Shown: positions 33,367 through 44,655, numbered from the stretch's first letter. The stretch is DNA of 64,000 nucleotides from Ctena decussata (GCA_963989385.1 OZ022499.1:82325903-82389902); one strand, 5' to 3'. Notes: generated by a model from the letters alone, not told the origin. Made by a program: numbers and translations.

Positions 33367-34977
33367 GACATAGCGGAGGCTGAACTGAGTGTTCTCTCAT
33401 GGAATATAAACGGACTTACTCGAAATAAACTTGAAGATGCGGACTTTTTTAACTATCTTTGTAAATACAGCATTATTTTCTTATATGAGTCTTGGACTCA
33501 GAGGAAATCCGATATAAATATAAACGGTTATAAAAGTGTAAATTTTTATCGAAAATTTCAAAATAGACGTGTTAATAGGTGCAGTGGTGGAGTTGTATTA
33601 TACATCAAAGACTGTATTTCCGATGGAATTAAAATTGTTAGAAATCATTTTGATAGTGTAATTTGGTTAAAACTAGATAAGAACTTTTTCAATATTCAGA
33701 ACGATATATTTATTGCAGGAGTTTATGTTTGGGGAGAAAATTCTCCAGCTTATAATGTTGTCGATGTCGACTTTTTCAATTTATTACAAAATGATTTTCA
33801 GTCGCAAGGAAAGGTTATTTTATGCGGTGACTGGAACGCACGAGTTGGTAACGGTTCGAGACCCGATTACATTGTTTGCGATCGAATTGTTAATAATATA
33901 GACGACGATAATTATGCACCTGATTTACCGCTACCGCGTCATTCATTGGACAACGTATGTAATACCCACGGATTAAAACTGTTAGATTTATGCAAATCAA
34001 CTTCTTTGCGCATTGCTAACGGTAGACTAGATAACGATAATTTAGTTGGACAGTATACTTTTGCAAGCCGAGCTGGTTGTAGCGTGATAGATTATGTCAT
34101 ATTAGGTCAGCGAGATTTTAGTTGCATTAATGACTTCACAGTCGGTTCGTTTTGTGAATGGTCTGACCACGCCCCGCTTTCATTCAGCATAAGGTGTAAT
34201 AATGTTCCCGTTATGTCTGACAGCCCGCAGTATAGTACTAGAATAAAATGGAACGACTCAATGCGGGATGATTTTCGACGAAGTCTTATTGCAAGACTTA
34301 CTGATTTAAATTTCATAGTAAATCAAATCGATGTTACTGATAGGAATTCTGTTAATTCTAGTATCGAGAATTTTTCAAAGGTATTAAATGACGTTGCATA
34401 CCCCTTATTTAGTAAGAAAGTGTGTATTAATCCACCAAATTCGTCCGGTTTGTATAATAATAGATTATGTAATAAAGCTGATTGGTTTGATGAAGAGTGT
34501 CGTGCGGCGAAGCAGTTGTATTTTAATGCATTGCAAACCTTTAACCGTTGCAAATCAAATGAAAATAGAATAACCATGTGCGATTTAAAACTGATATATA
34601 AACGTCTAGTTAAAAAGAAAAAACGAATATTTGAGCATAATAAGATAAGGGAGATTGAGAGGTTGAGACATGCTAAACCGAAAGATTTTTGGAAACTTTT
34701 TACTAAAAAGAAAAGCACTAGTAACAGTATTTCACTTGAAGATTTTTTCACTTATTTTTCTTCATTGCATCAAAAATTGACTGATGTGCAAGAACCGGAA
34801 AGTGAAGAATTTTGCTACAGTAATGATTTTGAATCAGCCTACTGCAATTTCGAAGAGCTCGATAAGCGCATAACTGTTGCTGAAGTTGAAGCTGTAATCC
34901 GACATTTGACAAAGAATAAAACTAGTGCAAAGTCATCAATTAACTATTCTAAGAAACCTAGGGAAATATGTGTATGA
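33367..34977 (+). pseudogene. LINE ORF2: apurinic-type endonuclease, RT truncated
   Basis: The frame is open from just after a TAG at 33364 to TGA at 34975. It lacks any ATG before the endonuclease core. Catalytic elements of the exonuclease-endonuclease-phosphatase fold are visible: SWNING (33394), YESW, GGVVLYIK, GDWNARVG (near 33830) and SDHAPLSF (near 34163). The endonuclease, which would nick target DNA to prime reverse transcription, looks intact. A linker (DWFDEECRAAK, KKSTSNSISLEDFFTYFSSL) is typical of CR1/L2-like LINEs. The RT domain is cut off after its first motif, so the element cannot move on its own. Confidence 0.75.
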
Positions 34978-35049
34978 ATCTTTTGCTTTACGTAAATCAC
35001 TTACAAGTAACCTTTTATAAAAGTTATATACATGAGGTAAGTCATTTTG

Positions 35050-35170
35050 ATCTGTCAGTAGGCAAGCGTGTCGATGCATCGTTTCGGTGTCGTATCGACG
35101 TCGATGCGACATACTGAACGTCGCATGGACGTCGATGCCATGCTATCATGCGTTGTTTCGACACTGCTGG
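35050..35170 (+). repeat. CpG-rich GACGTCGAT palindromic repeat
   Basis: Several GACGTCGATG and ATCGACGTCGAT words in about 120 bp, against an AT-rich background. It resembles the block at 44563-44645 and the AACGTT block at 10905-10975. Confidence 0.6.
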
Positions 35171-35452
35171 CCCGCTGGTTTGATTAACATAATAATATTC
35201 CATGAATTTAAGAGTAATTAGGTACGGAGTTCATCCTCCAATCTGTATACATACTGCATCCGTTATATTGAACAAATTCTGCTGTGTTAAATTTTGCATC
35301 GTTACCTGCAATATCAGCACCAAATTGTCTACAATAATTCAGTTTATATCTAGCGTGTGATTGTGTGATCTATGTATGTATTATAATGTATTTTGATAGA
35401 CTGGAAACTGTATAGTTTATGTCTGAATAAAATTTCTGTTCTGTTCTGTTCT

Positions 35453-35704
35453 TAAAAATGAATATTGATTGTAAAAAGGGATAGATGTGAACTTAAGCTT
35501 TTGTAAACATTACCAGAATATATGTATCTAAAATATTTTTCTACATCAAACTTTGATGAATATACTAACACCAGTAATTAAATCAAGGTATCTCTGTTAT
35601 TGATTTCCTCCATGTTGGGCCTCTAAACACTCAGAAATTCAAATGGATTGTTAGAGTACTTGTCAACAATCCATTTAACACTGAAAACTTTGCTCTAACT
35701 TTGA
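35453..35704. other. No gene recognised
   Basis: Short AT-rich spacer between the LINE 3' end and the receptor duplication. Confidence 0.3.
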
Positions 35705-35767
35705 AAAGTTTTTAAATTTAGGGGACTGAACTTACTATATATGGCCTGCCAGACTTAACTAATGTCA

Positions 35768-36097
35768 TTACTCTTTGAATTTCTGAGTCACTGTCTTATA
35801 TTGTCTCATTCTGTTCATTTCCGTGTCGCTAACAGTGCTACTTTGATAAGCAACATCAACACACGTGTTTACTTCCGTCTCGAGCGTTTTACATGTCTGA
35901 GTTGAAGGCAGTGGTACCCTTGAAAGTGTTTCAAAAACCACCATGATTTTTGTCGGTACATATTTTACTTCCACATAGACATTTTTAAACTTATGAAAAT
36001 TATTTGGAAAGGGAGGTTTATCAAGATCTTTCTCATTTGTCAAAGGAACATGGCATGTCGCAATGTCTATAATGATTTCAGTGCCCTCACTAAACAA
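35768..36097 (-). pseudogene. Decayed coding fragment of unknown function, duplicate
   Basis: A 109-codon minus-strand frame matching the relic at 9449-9812 at the protein level (IATCHVPLTNEKDLDK, KIMVVFETLSRVPLPSTQ, STVSDTEMNRMRQY). It has no start or splice context that I can see upstream. It may be the last exon of a lost gene. I do not recognise the family. It lies inside the presumed long intron of receptor copy 2. Confidence 0.5.
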
Positions 36098-36234
36098 GGT
36101 TTTGCGTCAGCGTTTCTGTGCTTTAAGCCTTGTATATGAGTTAAAGTGGTCAAAGTACCCAAATCATAAGTCCGAACTCGTAAAATCATTATTATGTTGC
36201 TTATCAAAGAAGCACAGTTAGCGACACCTTTATG

Positions 36235-36345
36235 CTTTATTATAGTTTATCCATGTTGTATTCCCGTGTTGATTCATCGATGAGTTACAAAACCTTCACG
36301 CGGACCGAATTACTAACTAAATGTTTTGAGCCATTGCTTGAGGGT
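36235..36345 (+). repeat. Interspersed repeat family B fragment
   Basis: TTGATTCATCGATGAGTTA and CGGACCGAATTACTAACTAAATG match 43140-43200. Confidence 0.55.
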
Positions 36346-36687
36346 TTCGAGCCAGTAATGTAGATGAAGGAACCGACAGAATCGTTTTTATATTCTGCCC
36401 GAAACACCAAATGGGAAAGGAAAATGAAAAGATGAGGACGGCACATTTAGCAAACAAGACATTGAGAAATTAAAGGGTCAGCTCTTTCCCGGCAGATGAC
36501 CAAATAATGTACAAAAAGTCAAAGAAAAATAAAATGCTGGCAAACAATGACAATAATTACTTAAGGCACCGGCGGGGCAGAGGTGGGGGAGGGGGGCTTA
36601 AGGCGGAGTGGGGGAGGTGGAAATTGAGTACTGCTTAATCCGGCGCTAAGGAGGCGTTTGCAGCCTTGAAAACCACACTGCTGTTAT

Positions 36688-37445
36688 ACGAGGGGCCTAA
36701 ATAAAACCTAGACTCCGATTTTCTTTTTTTGAACGAAGGTGGGATCAAAAGAAATGCCACTGGCTATTGTTCACCGCTCTTTTTAGCGCCAGTACAAAAT
36801 CTACGCCTTGCAAATGTTCCTCAGTGGCATAGCTTTTAATCGAGGTATGAACTATACATGTACACATAATATGTCGCTCATAATTTACTACTCGAAGGTG
36901 GCCAGGCAAAATGGTTGGGAAAAGTATCAAAAAGTGCGAACGAATTCAGGGCTTACAGGATTGCAAGTGTGAAAAGGTTTATGTATCCGATACTTTTCAC
37001 TACTAATGAACTAGCAATACAGATCCCTGTACCCAAAGACAAGACAGTGAATGCAAAGTTTTATAAGATAAAAGAAAAATGTTCTTAGAAATCTTGTCAA
37101 ATTCTTTCAGAAACGTCGACCAAAACCGGTATCCGAGGCAGGTATTTGTTACCTGACAACGCCTCGAGTCATAAGGCTGGAAGTGTGACATCATATTCGA
37201 ATTAACAGGGGTCTATTTTCTAGAACACCCGCCCTGTTCTCCCGATCTAGCCCCACTGAGACGTTTCCCTGTTCCCTCGTCTCAACAAAAAGATATACAT
37301 CGCGCAAAAACTGAGAGCCGCCATATTCAACCTCCTGAGAGATATACCTGAAAAAGGAATAAAGGAAAGCTTTCAAGGATTGAATTTGTGTTTCTGTCTA
37401 GAGAGAGTATTTTGAAGGTTTGAAATACAGATTTTCCTAAACCCA
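36688..37445 (+). mobile_element. Mariner-like transposon relic, duplicate
   Basis: Starts with the mariner-type end TACGAGGGGCCTAAATAAAACC and continues through the 5' leader found in the sister relic at 10040. The transposase 3' half is present but more damaged. The region around the HDNAxxH motif is frameshifted and the PPYSPDLAP region is out of frame. It ends near the CACCTGTAGTTGTGATT string. Confidence 0.75.
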
Positions 37446-37593
37446 CCTGTAGTTGTGATTGAATAAAGTCAGCTTTAATAGATATTTATGAACATTTCAA
37501 TTGAAACGGGTCTCTTTTTCTGTGTGTGTTCTTTGTTTCCAAGAGCTACTTATATGGATTTTTAAAGCAAGGGACAATCCTGCGGGCACACAT

Positions 37594-37684
37594 GGCTGAA
37601 TCAACTTTGCATCTACGTTGATTCAAAGTTATGACTTTGAATCAAGGTTGGATCAATGTTGATTCAACTGTGGGCCCAGTAGGA
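37594..37684 (+). repeat. AACGTT-centred palindromic repeat, duplicate
   Basis: Sister of 10905-10975, with small substitutions. Confidence 0.7.
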
Positions 37685-37731
37685 ATGTGATTCTCGACCA
37701 TTCCTCTAAATTCTCACATCTCTATTTTCAG

Positions 37732-39968
37732 TAACCACAGGAAGCATCGTCACGATATTTTATACGTATCTATTTTCTCTTCAACTGGATTGCTTCGTGT
37801 CAGCTATGTCGGAGATAGAAGATGGATGTATACTTAATGGTACAAGGCTAATTTGTGACCGAGTTCCAACAGTGATCCCTCGAAAAGTACAAGAAGTCTT
37901 CTTAAAGAATATAAATATAGAAAAAGTTGCAATGAGGTTTGATACTGAGGACTTGAGGAACATAAGCATCTTGGACGTACAATCAGAGACGGGCGAATTC
38001 TTCAAAGATCGACATCAGGTGTTATTTAAATCTCTTCCGAATTTGAAAGTTCTGGGAATCCATGCAGTACAATTACAAGGGCTAGATAAGGAAGCCTTAG
38101 AAGGGCTTCCCAAGCTAATAACATTAGACTTATCTAACAGCGTGAGATTAAATGTTGACGAAGTTACTAAGCTATTTTCAATGAACTCCTCTTTAGCTAA
38201 CATTGAAAACCTTAACCTAGGCTTTGTAAACACCGTCCGTCGTCCTTCACCAACTACCCTAAACAAATCATTTTTTGAGTTTCTACGTCAACGGAAAATA
38301 AAAACGCTGAATTTGCACGGTATGGAATTTCAGAAAATGGATTTCAAGAACATGCATAAATTGTGCCAGTCCCTTGAGAGTTTGAACATATCAAATGTGG
38401 TATATATTTTACGTAAAGAAGATACTATATTGGATTTAGCACCCTGCAGGAACTTAAAACTTTTTGATATTAGTGAATGGAAGGTCAGATATCTTGCCAT
38501 ACATTACCTTCGCCGTCATTTCGAAGACACTCAAAAAGAAGAATTTAGGTTTCATGTTAATCTGACGGGATTTTCGTCATTGTATACGATTTATGCTAAT
38601 AGCCTTGACTTCGGGTTTTCCGAGTTTGAAGTAAGAGTAAATCGGGGATATTTAACGTGTAAAAGTTGTTTAAATACCGACCCTGGCAAAAACCTATATT
38701 TTAGAGACAACAGACTGAAATGGCTAAATGTTTCATGCGATGCTACTTGTAGAGACTTGAAAGTGGAGTTAATAGACCTCTCTTCAAATGGTTTAGAATA
38801 TATTTCACCCAGACTTCTGAAGCACATTGTTACACTGGAAGATATCAATTTGCATGATAATGATTTACACGTCATGGAGAAGTTTGCAGAGTTTAACCGT
38901 TTGTTTGTAACCTTTCTGAAGTTACGTAAAGTCACATTATCTGCCAATGGATTCACTAAATTACCTACAAATATATTTGAAAGAAATTTGAATTTGCAAT
39001 TTATCGATGTTTGAAATAATGAACTTAGTGCTTTGCCTGGGACTTTGAAAGAATTGGTTTCACTGAAGTGGCTTGATGTGGGAAAAAATGCTATTCATAT
39101 TTTGTCTGGGGACAATTTCATGTATTTTTCTTCCTTTATTGAACAAAAACTGAATAACTCAGGTTCTGACTTTACATTAAGACTCAGTGGAAACCTGTTC
39201 ACATGTAGCTGCGAAGGAAGTCAGCTGATTAAATGGTTGTTTGTGTACCTCATACCTAATATTCATCCATACCCAGCTCTTAAGTGTTCACTAGATGGCG
39301 CTGTAGTTGAGATAGACAACACTGCTGTGCTAAAAAGCCAACATTTATGTTACAGAAACAGCGTTGTTATTGTGCCTACAGTTTTGTCAGTTATCTTATT
39401 TGTGGCATTGATATGTATAGTAGTTTTATTTGGGTTGTTCTGTAGACGAAAACGCCGAAACCACAAAAGACAAGAGTTTATAGACAATTTCAAAAATGGT
39501 GTAGAAAATTTACTGTACCTGGCATTTTTGATATTCTGTTCAAAGGAAGAGAAATTGATTGAGGATGTAATACTTCCTGCTCTATCTAACGGTTCGCAGG
39601 TTATTTTTGAAACTGAAACAAAACTGATAGGTGCAGGCTTCAATGAATATAGATTAGGTCAGATAATTTTCAGTGAAATGGAGAGATGTATAAGGCAGTC
39701 AGCTGTTGTGGTATATTTACATAGTACAGCCTCTTCTAAATGTGCAAGATGTAAACGAGAAGTAAAAATGGCTTGCGAAACAGATAAACCGATTGCTGTG
39801 GTTCTTATTGAGGATGTAGAAGATGAACTTATATCACCGCTGTTAGATATGGTTATAAAAAAATCTCCTAAGCTGTCACTTGTTAAAGACAGACATTATT
39901 TTGAGTTTGAACAGAATGCAAATAAAGCTTGCAAGTCCATTTTAGACTTAGCTATTGAAATGAAATAG
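37732..39968 (+). pseudogene. Toll-like receptor copy 2, last exon, one premature stop
   Basis: Same exon layout and length as copy 1. It begins after a TCTATTTTCAG acceptor in the same phase. The only visible lesion is TGA at 39012-39014 where copy 1 has TCA (Ser), inside the last LRRs. The frame then continues unbroken through LRRCT, transmembrane helix and TIR to TAG at 39966. If read as is, the product would be a secreted LRR ectodomain of about 430 residues without LRRCT, membrane anchor or TIR. The TIR differs from copy 1 by only a few residues. The probable first exon is at 16491. It could be a recent pseudogene, a segregating null allele or an assembly error. Confidence 0.85.
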
Positions 39969-40366
39969 TGTCATGAGCTTCTGGACAGAGCCCAGCATAT
40001 TCTACAGAAATAACAATCCATATTACCACAGTAAGACTAGTATCCTGAAGCATACGCTGGAGAAAGTGACGTCTCGAGATCAAATGAAACTGTTATAGTG
40101 AAGTCACAGATGATTAAAAGTTGTTTTATAAAATGAATGGCTATCCCATGGATGTTAGGCGACGTGCTGCATGCTTGGTTTTACATCTGACCACAGTTGA
40201 CAGTTTTGCTTTCTTGTTTAGTTGCTCGCTGTTGGGTTTGTCCTTATACTCAATGACTTGCCCCTTTTAATAAAATGGGGCCTGCCATTCACAGAGAAAG
40301 CTGGAGAGCTAGTTAAGAATGTCAAAATATGCGCAGTCTGGTCACAGCGTGCACGGTGGGCTAACG

Positions 40367-41270
40367 TTAATATATTAAGGTGTATGGGTACACCACCATA
40401 TTTTTTTGCCAGTTTACTACGAAAAAATATTGTGACTTTCTGGTTGTTTCCGTTGTCGACGTAGTCCTTCAAAAACCCTTAAACCCTTCCACCCTTAAAG
40501 GAATAAAATTGCTGCTAGGGAATCATATGCTATCTTTTAAGTGTCGACTCTCAATAAAAAGAGAAACAAAATGAGTTGCTTTTTGGTATAGAATACGTAG
40601 ATCTACAAGCCTTGAGTCGGACTTGGCATGTTCTGTGCGCTTTCAAAATTAACATGTCCATTTGAGCCGTGACACGAGAAAACCAACAAAGTGGCTGTGC
40701 GCCCAACGCAGACTCAGATTAGCCTTTGCACCCGCCCAGTCTGATCAGAGTCTTGGTTGTCCGCATGGAGGTTGCTAATTAGACCCTTTGCTACCCTTTA
40801 AGCGCTTAGCAAAAAGAGTCTGATCCGACTTGGCAGATGCCCAGGCTAATATAAGTCTGCGCTGGGCGCAACAACCACATTTGTTGGTTTTCTCGTGTCG
40901 CGGCTCATTTCATCTTTAGCCAACTGACTGTGCATCTGACCAGACTACACATCATTACAGGCAGACCTTGGCATCGAAAGTTAATGTAAATGGCTACACC
41001 TTCAATGGAGGCAAGTCTGGCAGTTTTCATTTTTGCTTCCCTCTTCACTGGTAGTCAACTTTTAAAGGAAAGAAATTTGCTCCGCTAGGAGCATAGTGGA
41101 GGAATTTCTCTCCTTTAAGAATAGATCACAATTTGAAATGGCTTCGTCATCCCGAGTAGCAAACAGGAAGTCATAAAAGCTGTTTTTCTTTAAAAAAAAC
41201 AAACAGAAAAAGCATTGAGGTGTAGCCATATACTTTAAAATGTATCCATTGCTCAAATGACTTTAACACA
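40367..41270. mobile_element. Non-autonomous inverted-repeat element, duplicate
   Basis: Sister of 13660-14560. The left end has GGTGTATGGGTACACC and the right arm has GTAGCAAACAGGAAGTCATAA with GGTGTAGCCATA. The nested palindromic MITE is at 40663-40906. Confidence 0.6.
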
Positions 41271-41577
41271 ACTCTAAATATAGTCCTGAAATTCACATCC
41301 TCAAATTTAATGAGATTCTTTTTTATTTTATGCATGAAAAAATCTGATTTTATTTATCCGTGATTTCATCGAACACATACAGAATAATACAATAGGGTAT
41401 AGGGTAGGGTAGACATTATGTATTTCTCGTGTGAATTCGTGTGTTTCAACTATTACACAACCAAATAAGCGATAAATGAATATATATAAATGAATAATGA
41501 TAATATCAATAATAATAAAAAGAAATATACCATAAAAACAATTCTATCGCGGAAGAGGCTCCCAACGATTGTTTGAC

Positions 41578-41586
41578 TATAAAATA
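41578..41586 (+). promoter_or_regulatory. TATA box of the receptor first exon
   Basis: TATAAAATA, 40 bp upstream of ATG ATG at 41618, with TCATGTTCAGAG in between. An in-frame upstream ATG at 41600 could also start translation (MFREKSMMS). The sister locus has GTG there, so the ATG pair at 41618 is the conserved choice. Confidence 0.55.
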
Positions 41587-41617
41587 AGCCAATCTCGTCA
41601 TGTTCAGAGAAAAAAGT

Positions 41618-41627
41618 ATGATGTCAG
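41618..41627 (+). CDS. 10-bp first coding exon of a Toll-like receptor
   Basis: ATG ATG TCA G followed by the donor GTAAGAATG. It ends in phase 1 and fits the TA start of the last exon at 47571, giving Val at the junction. The joined leader for copy 3 would be MMSV, then a polar stretch with one Arg, then a hydrophobic core (IIPFHIYIFSMQLAG) and an ASA cleavage-like end. The intron would be 5.9 kb. Because copy 3 is broken, the product is probably not functional. Confidence 0.6.
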
Positions 41628-41764
41628 GTAAGAATGCAATTTATTTATTTATTTTACAAGAAAGTATCTTAGTGTATTACATGTAACTATCTACTCAAAA
41701 GTGTAGTCTATAATCAGGAAAAGGACTTCTCACAGTTCTAATAAGAATAAGCAATGTCACAAAA

Positions 41765-42105
41765 TATGTGCTATTTAGTGATATCACTAAATCAATTTTG
41801 AGACGTCACATAATCGATTTTGTGATATCACAAAATCGATTATAGGAATGAATTAGTTAAAGCTCAGAATCTATGTAGAGATATCAGAAAATCGACTTTG
41901 CGATTTCTTTTGATCTCACAAACTTCGTTTAATGATATCATTAATTAATTCCTATTTAGTTATATCACGTAATAGAGTTTATGAATCACCTAATAATTAG
42001 TGATTTCACAAAGTAATATGTTATATCCAATATCCGAAATAGTGATACAAAATCGATGTAGTAATATCACAAATTCGATTTTGTGGTATCACAAAAAGGG
42101 GTTTA
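41765..42105. repeat. Degenerate GATATCACAAAATCGAT minisatellite
   Basis: At least ten words of the type TTTGTGATATCACAAAATCGATT, each itself nearly palindromic, recur every 25-35 bp in both orientations. The clearest run is near 41818-41848. Confidence 0.75.
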
Positions 42106-44320
42106 TGGTAAAATGGTATCTCGTATGTAAAAGCATCCATCCCATCCCCGCTTTTGTAAAATGCAATGCCTCAGGGCACTTAATAGCAACCAACCAACAA
42201 CTTGTTAGGTACTCAACAGAATCAGCACTAGTTCTAAAGTTCGATACTTGGCTAAAAGCTATCAACGAGGGTCGTTTTCTAGGTTGTGTTATGGTTGACT
42301 TCCGGAAAACTTTCGACATGGTTGGCCACGAAATATCGAAATATTGTTGAAAAAAATAAGTTGTTATGAGTGTAGCAGTTTATCACTGTCTTGGTTTAAA
42401 TCTTCGGAGTGGCTATTCACAGTTAACTGTAAATAGCAAATAAACGTTAAAATGGCTATTTACAGTTGACTGTCAATAACTAATAAACGTTAATATGGCT
42501 ATTTACAATTAAATTTTATTGAAGCCCATCCGGAGATATTTTATTTTAAGACGAACATTAGATAAAAAATCACACAGTCATTTAAAAATGGAAAATTGTG
42601 TCGCTTGATGAAATGTGACTCATTTCAAGTGGAAGAACAACGTCTGCGTAGAACACAGAAAAGTGTGAGTTTGTGAATGATTTCTTTTTAAGGAATACAG
42701 ATTTTCCGAATATGCTTATATGTTCCTTCTTTTGAATGTGTTCTTTAAATTTTATTTATCAAACCGCGCTCAAACCGTCTGAATTAATAGATTTCGTTCT
42801 GAAAGTGAAGAATTTCCTATGGGGTTCCCCAGGGGTCTATTATAGGCCCCCTTCTATTTCTGCTGTTTATAAATGACATTCCTTTAACAGTCAAAAAAGT
42901 TGTATCAGCAACTGACCTGTATGCAGATGACACCACGTTATAATATATCCAGACAGACAAATCGATTCTTCAGGAAAATCTCCAGTCGGCTCAACTGGTG
43001 ACCTTCTTTTGCTTCAGATTTCCAGTGGGGTTGTTTGGCAGGACAGGGATCTCCACCTGTCAGACGGCCCGTTGTATCTGTTGAGTCCTCGTCTTTGCTT
43101 CTTCATGGTGTTGAAATTTGATTTATGTGTTTACCGTGATGATTCATTGACGAGTTAGAGGGTCATCATGCGAACCGAACAACCAACTAAATGTTTTGTA
43201 CCACTTCAGAAACTGAGGGTGAGGTTGGGCCTGTAAAATCGATTTAAGCCCCCCAGTAATTCATTACTGACCGTTCCAAGGCGGTAGTTCTGTTGTGGTT
43301 CTTTGTTGCCTGTTTTTGGTGTCAGAGTTTCTGTGATGTTTTACCTTATGTATGTTATTATTATTTTTGGTTCGGTTTGGGTTGCTGAGTGGCCACCTTT
43401 TGGGAACAAGCTGCTCACTCGGTTGGCCATATGTTCTCTGTATCTTGATTATTTGTAATCTTAGTTGTTTCCAACTATGGTTTGAGGGCTGGATTTGGAT
43501 TTTGATTGTTTCAGTTCCTGGTCTTTGCATACTTTTTACTTTTAGATTTGTTAAAAACCTGATGTCAAGAAAACGGAATTCTGCTCAATCCTGATAAAAC
43601 TAAAATTATGCTATTGACAAGTAGACAGAAGCGAATGACTCTTACTGACAGCGGCTTATTGCTTAGCTATGATGATGTGGAAATACAGCTCAGTACCAAT
43701 GAAAAAAAATTAGGTGTTAACATTAATGAGAACTTTATTCGGAATACACATTTTAAGTATGTTTCAAAGAAGGTTTCTTCAAATTTGTGGCTGTTGTCTC
43801 AAATAAAAAGTTATTTAACCTTAGAAAACAGACTTTATTCTACAATGCGTATATCAAAACACATTTTTACCTTTGCAGCATTATTTGGGGAAACTCATCT
43901 AACAATAACATAAATAAAATTAACAAACTGCAACGTCGAGCATGTAAACTTATCCTTGGTAATGAATATATAAATCTTCAAGAATCCCGGAACCGTCTTA
44001 AGCTGTTGTCATTTGAAGAAAGTGTATTTTTACAAAAAGCAAAGCTGATGTATAAAATAGCCCCAAAAAGAGCCCCTAATTAGTTAATTGATATGTTTCA
44101 AATGAGAAACAACGATGCTAATGAAACAGCTTCCAATTTGCGGTCTGTGTCCAATAGAAACTTTCTTATTCCCAAGCCAAACAACAATTTATATAAAAGT
44201 AGCCTGTCATACTCTGGAGCAGTAATTTGGAACAGTATACATTAGAAATTAAAAATGCTGTATTCATTAATTCTTTTGTTAAGAAATGTATTACATGGAT
44301 GAAAAAATAAAATATCAATC
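42106..44320 (+). mobile_element. Fragmented LINE reverse transcriptase
   Basis: Three collinear pieces of one ORF2. 42115-42350 carries STESALVLKFDTWLKAINEG and VMVDFRKTFDMV (palm motif A). 42820-42945 carries [20 protein letters not shown] (motif B region) and YADDTT (catalytic Asp pair, motif C). 43560-44083 carries NPDKTKIML, NEKKLGVNI and LQRRACKLILG (thumb and C-terminal region). Frameshifts occur and the third piece is separated by a family B insertion. An AATAAAATATCAATC tail lies near 44305. The family is CR1/L2-like by its C-terminal layout. Confidence 0.8.
43085..43560 (+). repeat. Interspersed repeat family B, longest copy, inside the LINE
   Basis: Sits between the YADD piece and the thumb piece of the LINE. 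Contains GATTCATTGACGAGTTAGA, GCGAACCGAACAACCAACTAAATG and TTACTGACCGTTCCAAGGCGG, all shared with the fragments at 17142, 19850 and 36235. Confidence 0.65.
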
Positions 44321-44562
44321 AAGTTTGCCCTTTCCACCCCCACCGCCATTTCATCTGAGTGTTTTTTCTTCTGCTATTTTGCTTTGAATATTCCGGTGTT
44401 CATATGCTGTCTTTTGAAATTGTGAGCTGTTTTTTATTTATTGTTGCGTTTTTGCGTTTTTTTTCTGCAATATTATTCTGCAATTTAATTAATTTTTACA
44501 TGCTTATTGTAAAAAATTCATACTTCATCAATTCGTCTAACATTAGAATGTACCCATCGGGC

Positions 44563-44645
44563 GCGTGACGTCGAGGTTACGTCGTACTGACGTTGATTCG
44601 ACGTGATGGCGCCGCATCGACGTCTATACGACGTCATTTCGTCAT
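44563..44645 (+). repeat. CpG-rich GACGTCG palindromic repeat
   Basis: GTGACGTCGAGG, TTCGACGTGA, GCATCGACGTCTA and ACGACGTCATT in 80 bp. Similar in style to 35050-35170. It is followed directly by the TG microsatellite. Confidence 0.6.
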
Positions 44646-44655
44646 AATGTGCCTG

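Larger units (their letters stand above)
32197..35452 (+). mobile_element. Non-LTR retrotransposon, internally deleted
   Basis: Order: 5' UTR, ORF1, endonuclease, loss of most of the reverse transcriptase, 3' UTR ending in a TTCTG tandem (35437-35452). After the endonuclease the frame enters only the first RT residues (AVIRHLTKNK). A second frame resembling a LINE ORF2 C-terminus (YVYESFALRKSL) follows almost at once, so the RT core was deleted. The left boundary is approximate. The two ORFs are listed separately. Confidence 0.8.
35705..41640 (+). repeat. Segmental duplication, right copy
   Basis: Collinear with 9375-16505. It lacks the elements at 14571-15990 and 16211-16424 and therefore preserves the empty sites. 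Nucleotide similarity is highest across the receptor exon and its first 500 bp downstream. Confidence 0.9.

Noticed and set aside
41765..42105. CRISPR-like array
   Set aside because: The repeats are degenerate, vary in spacing and orientation, and the context is plainly eukaryotic.
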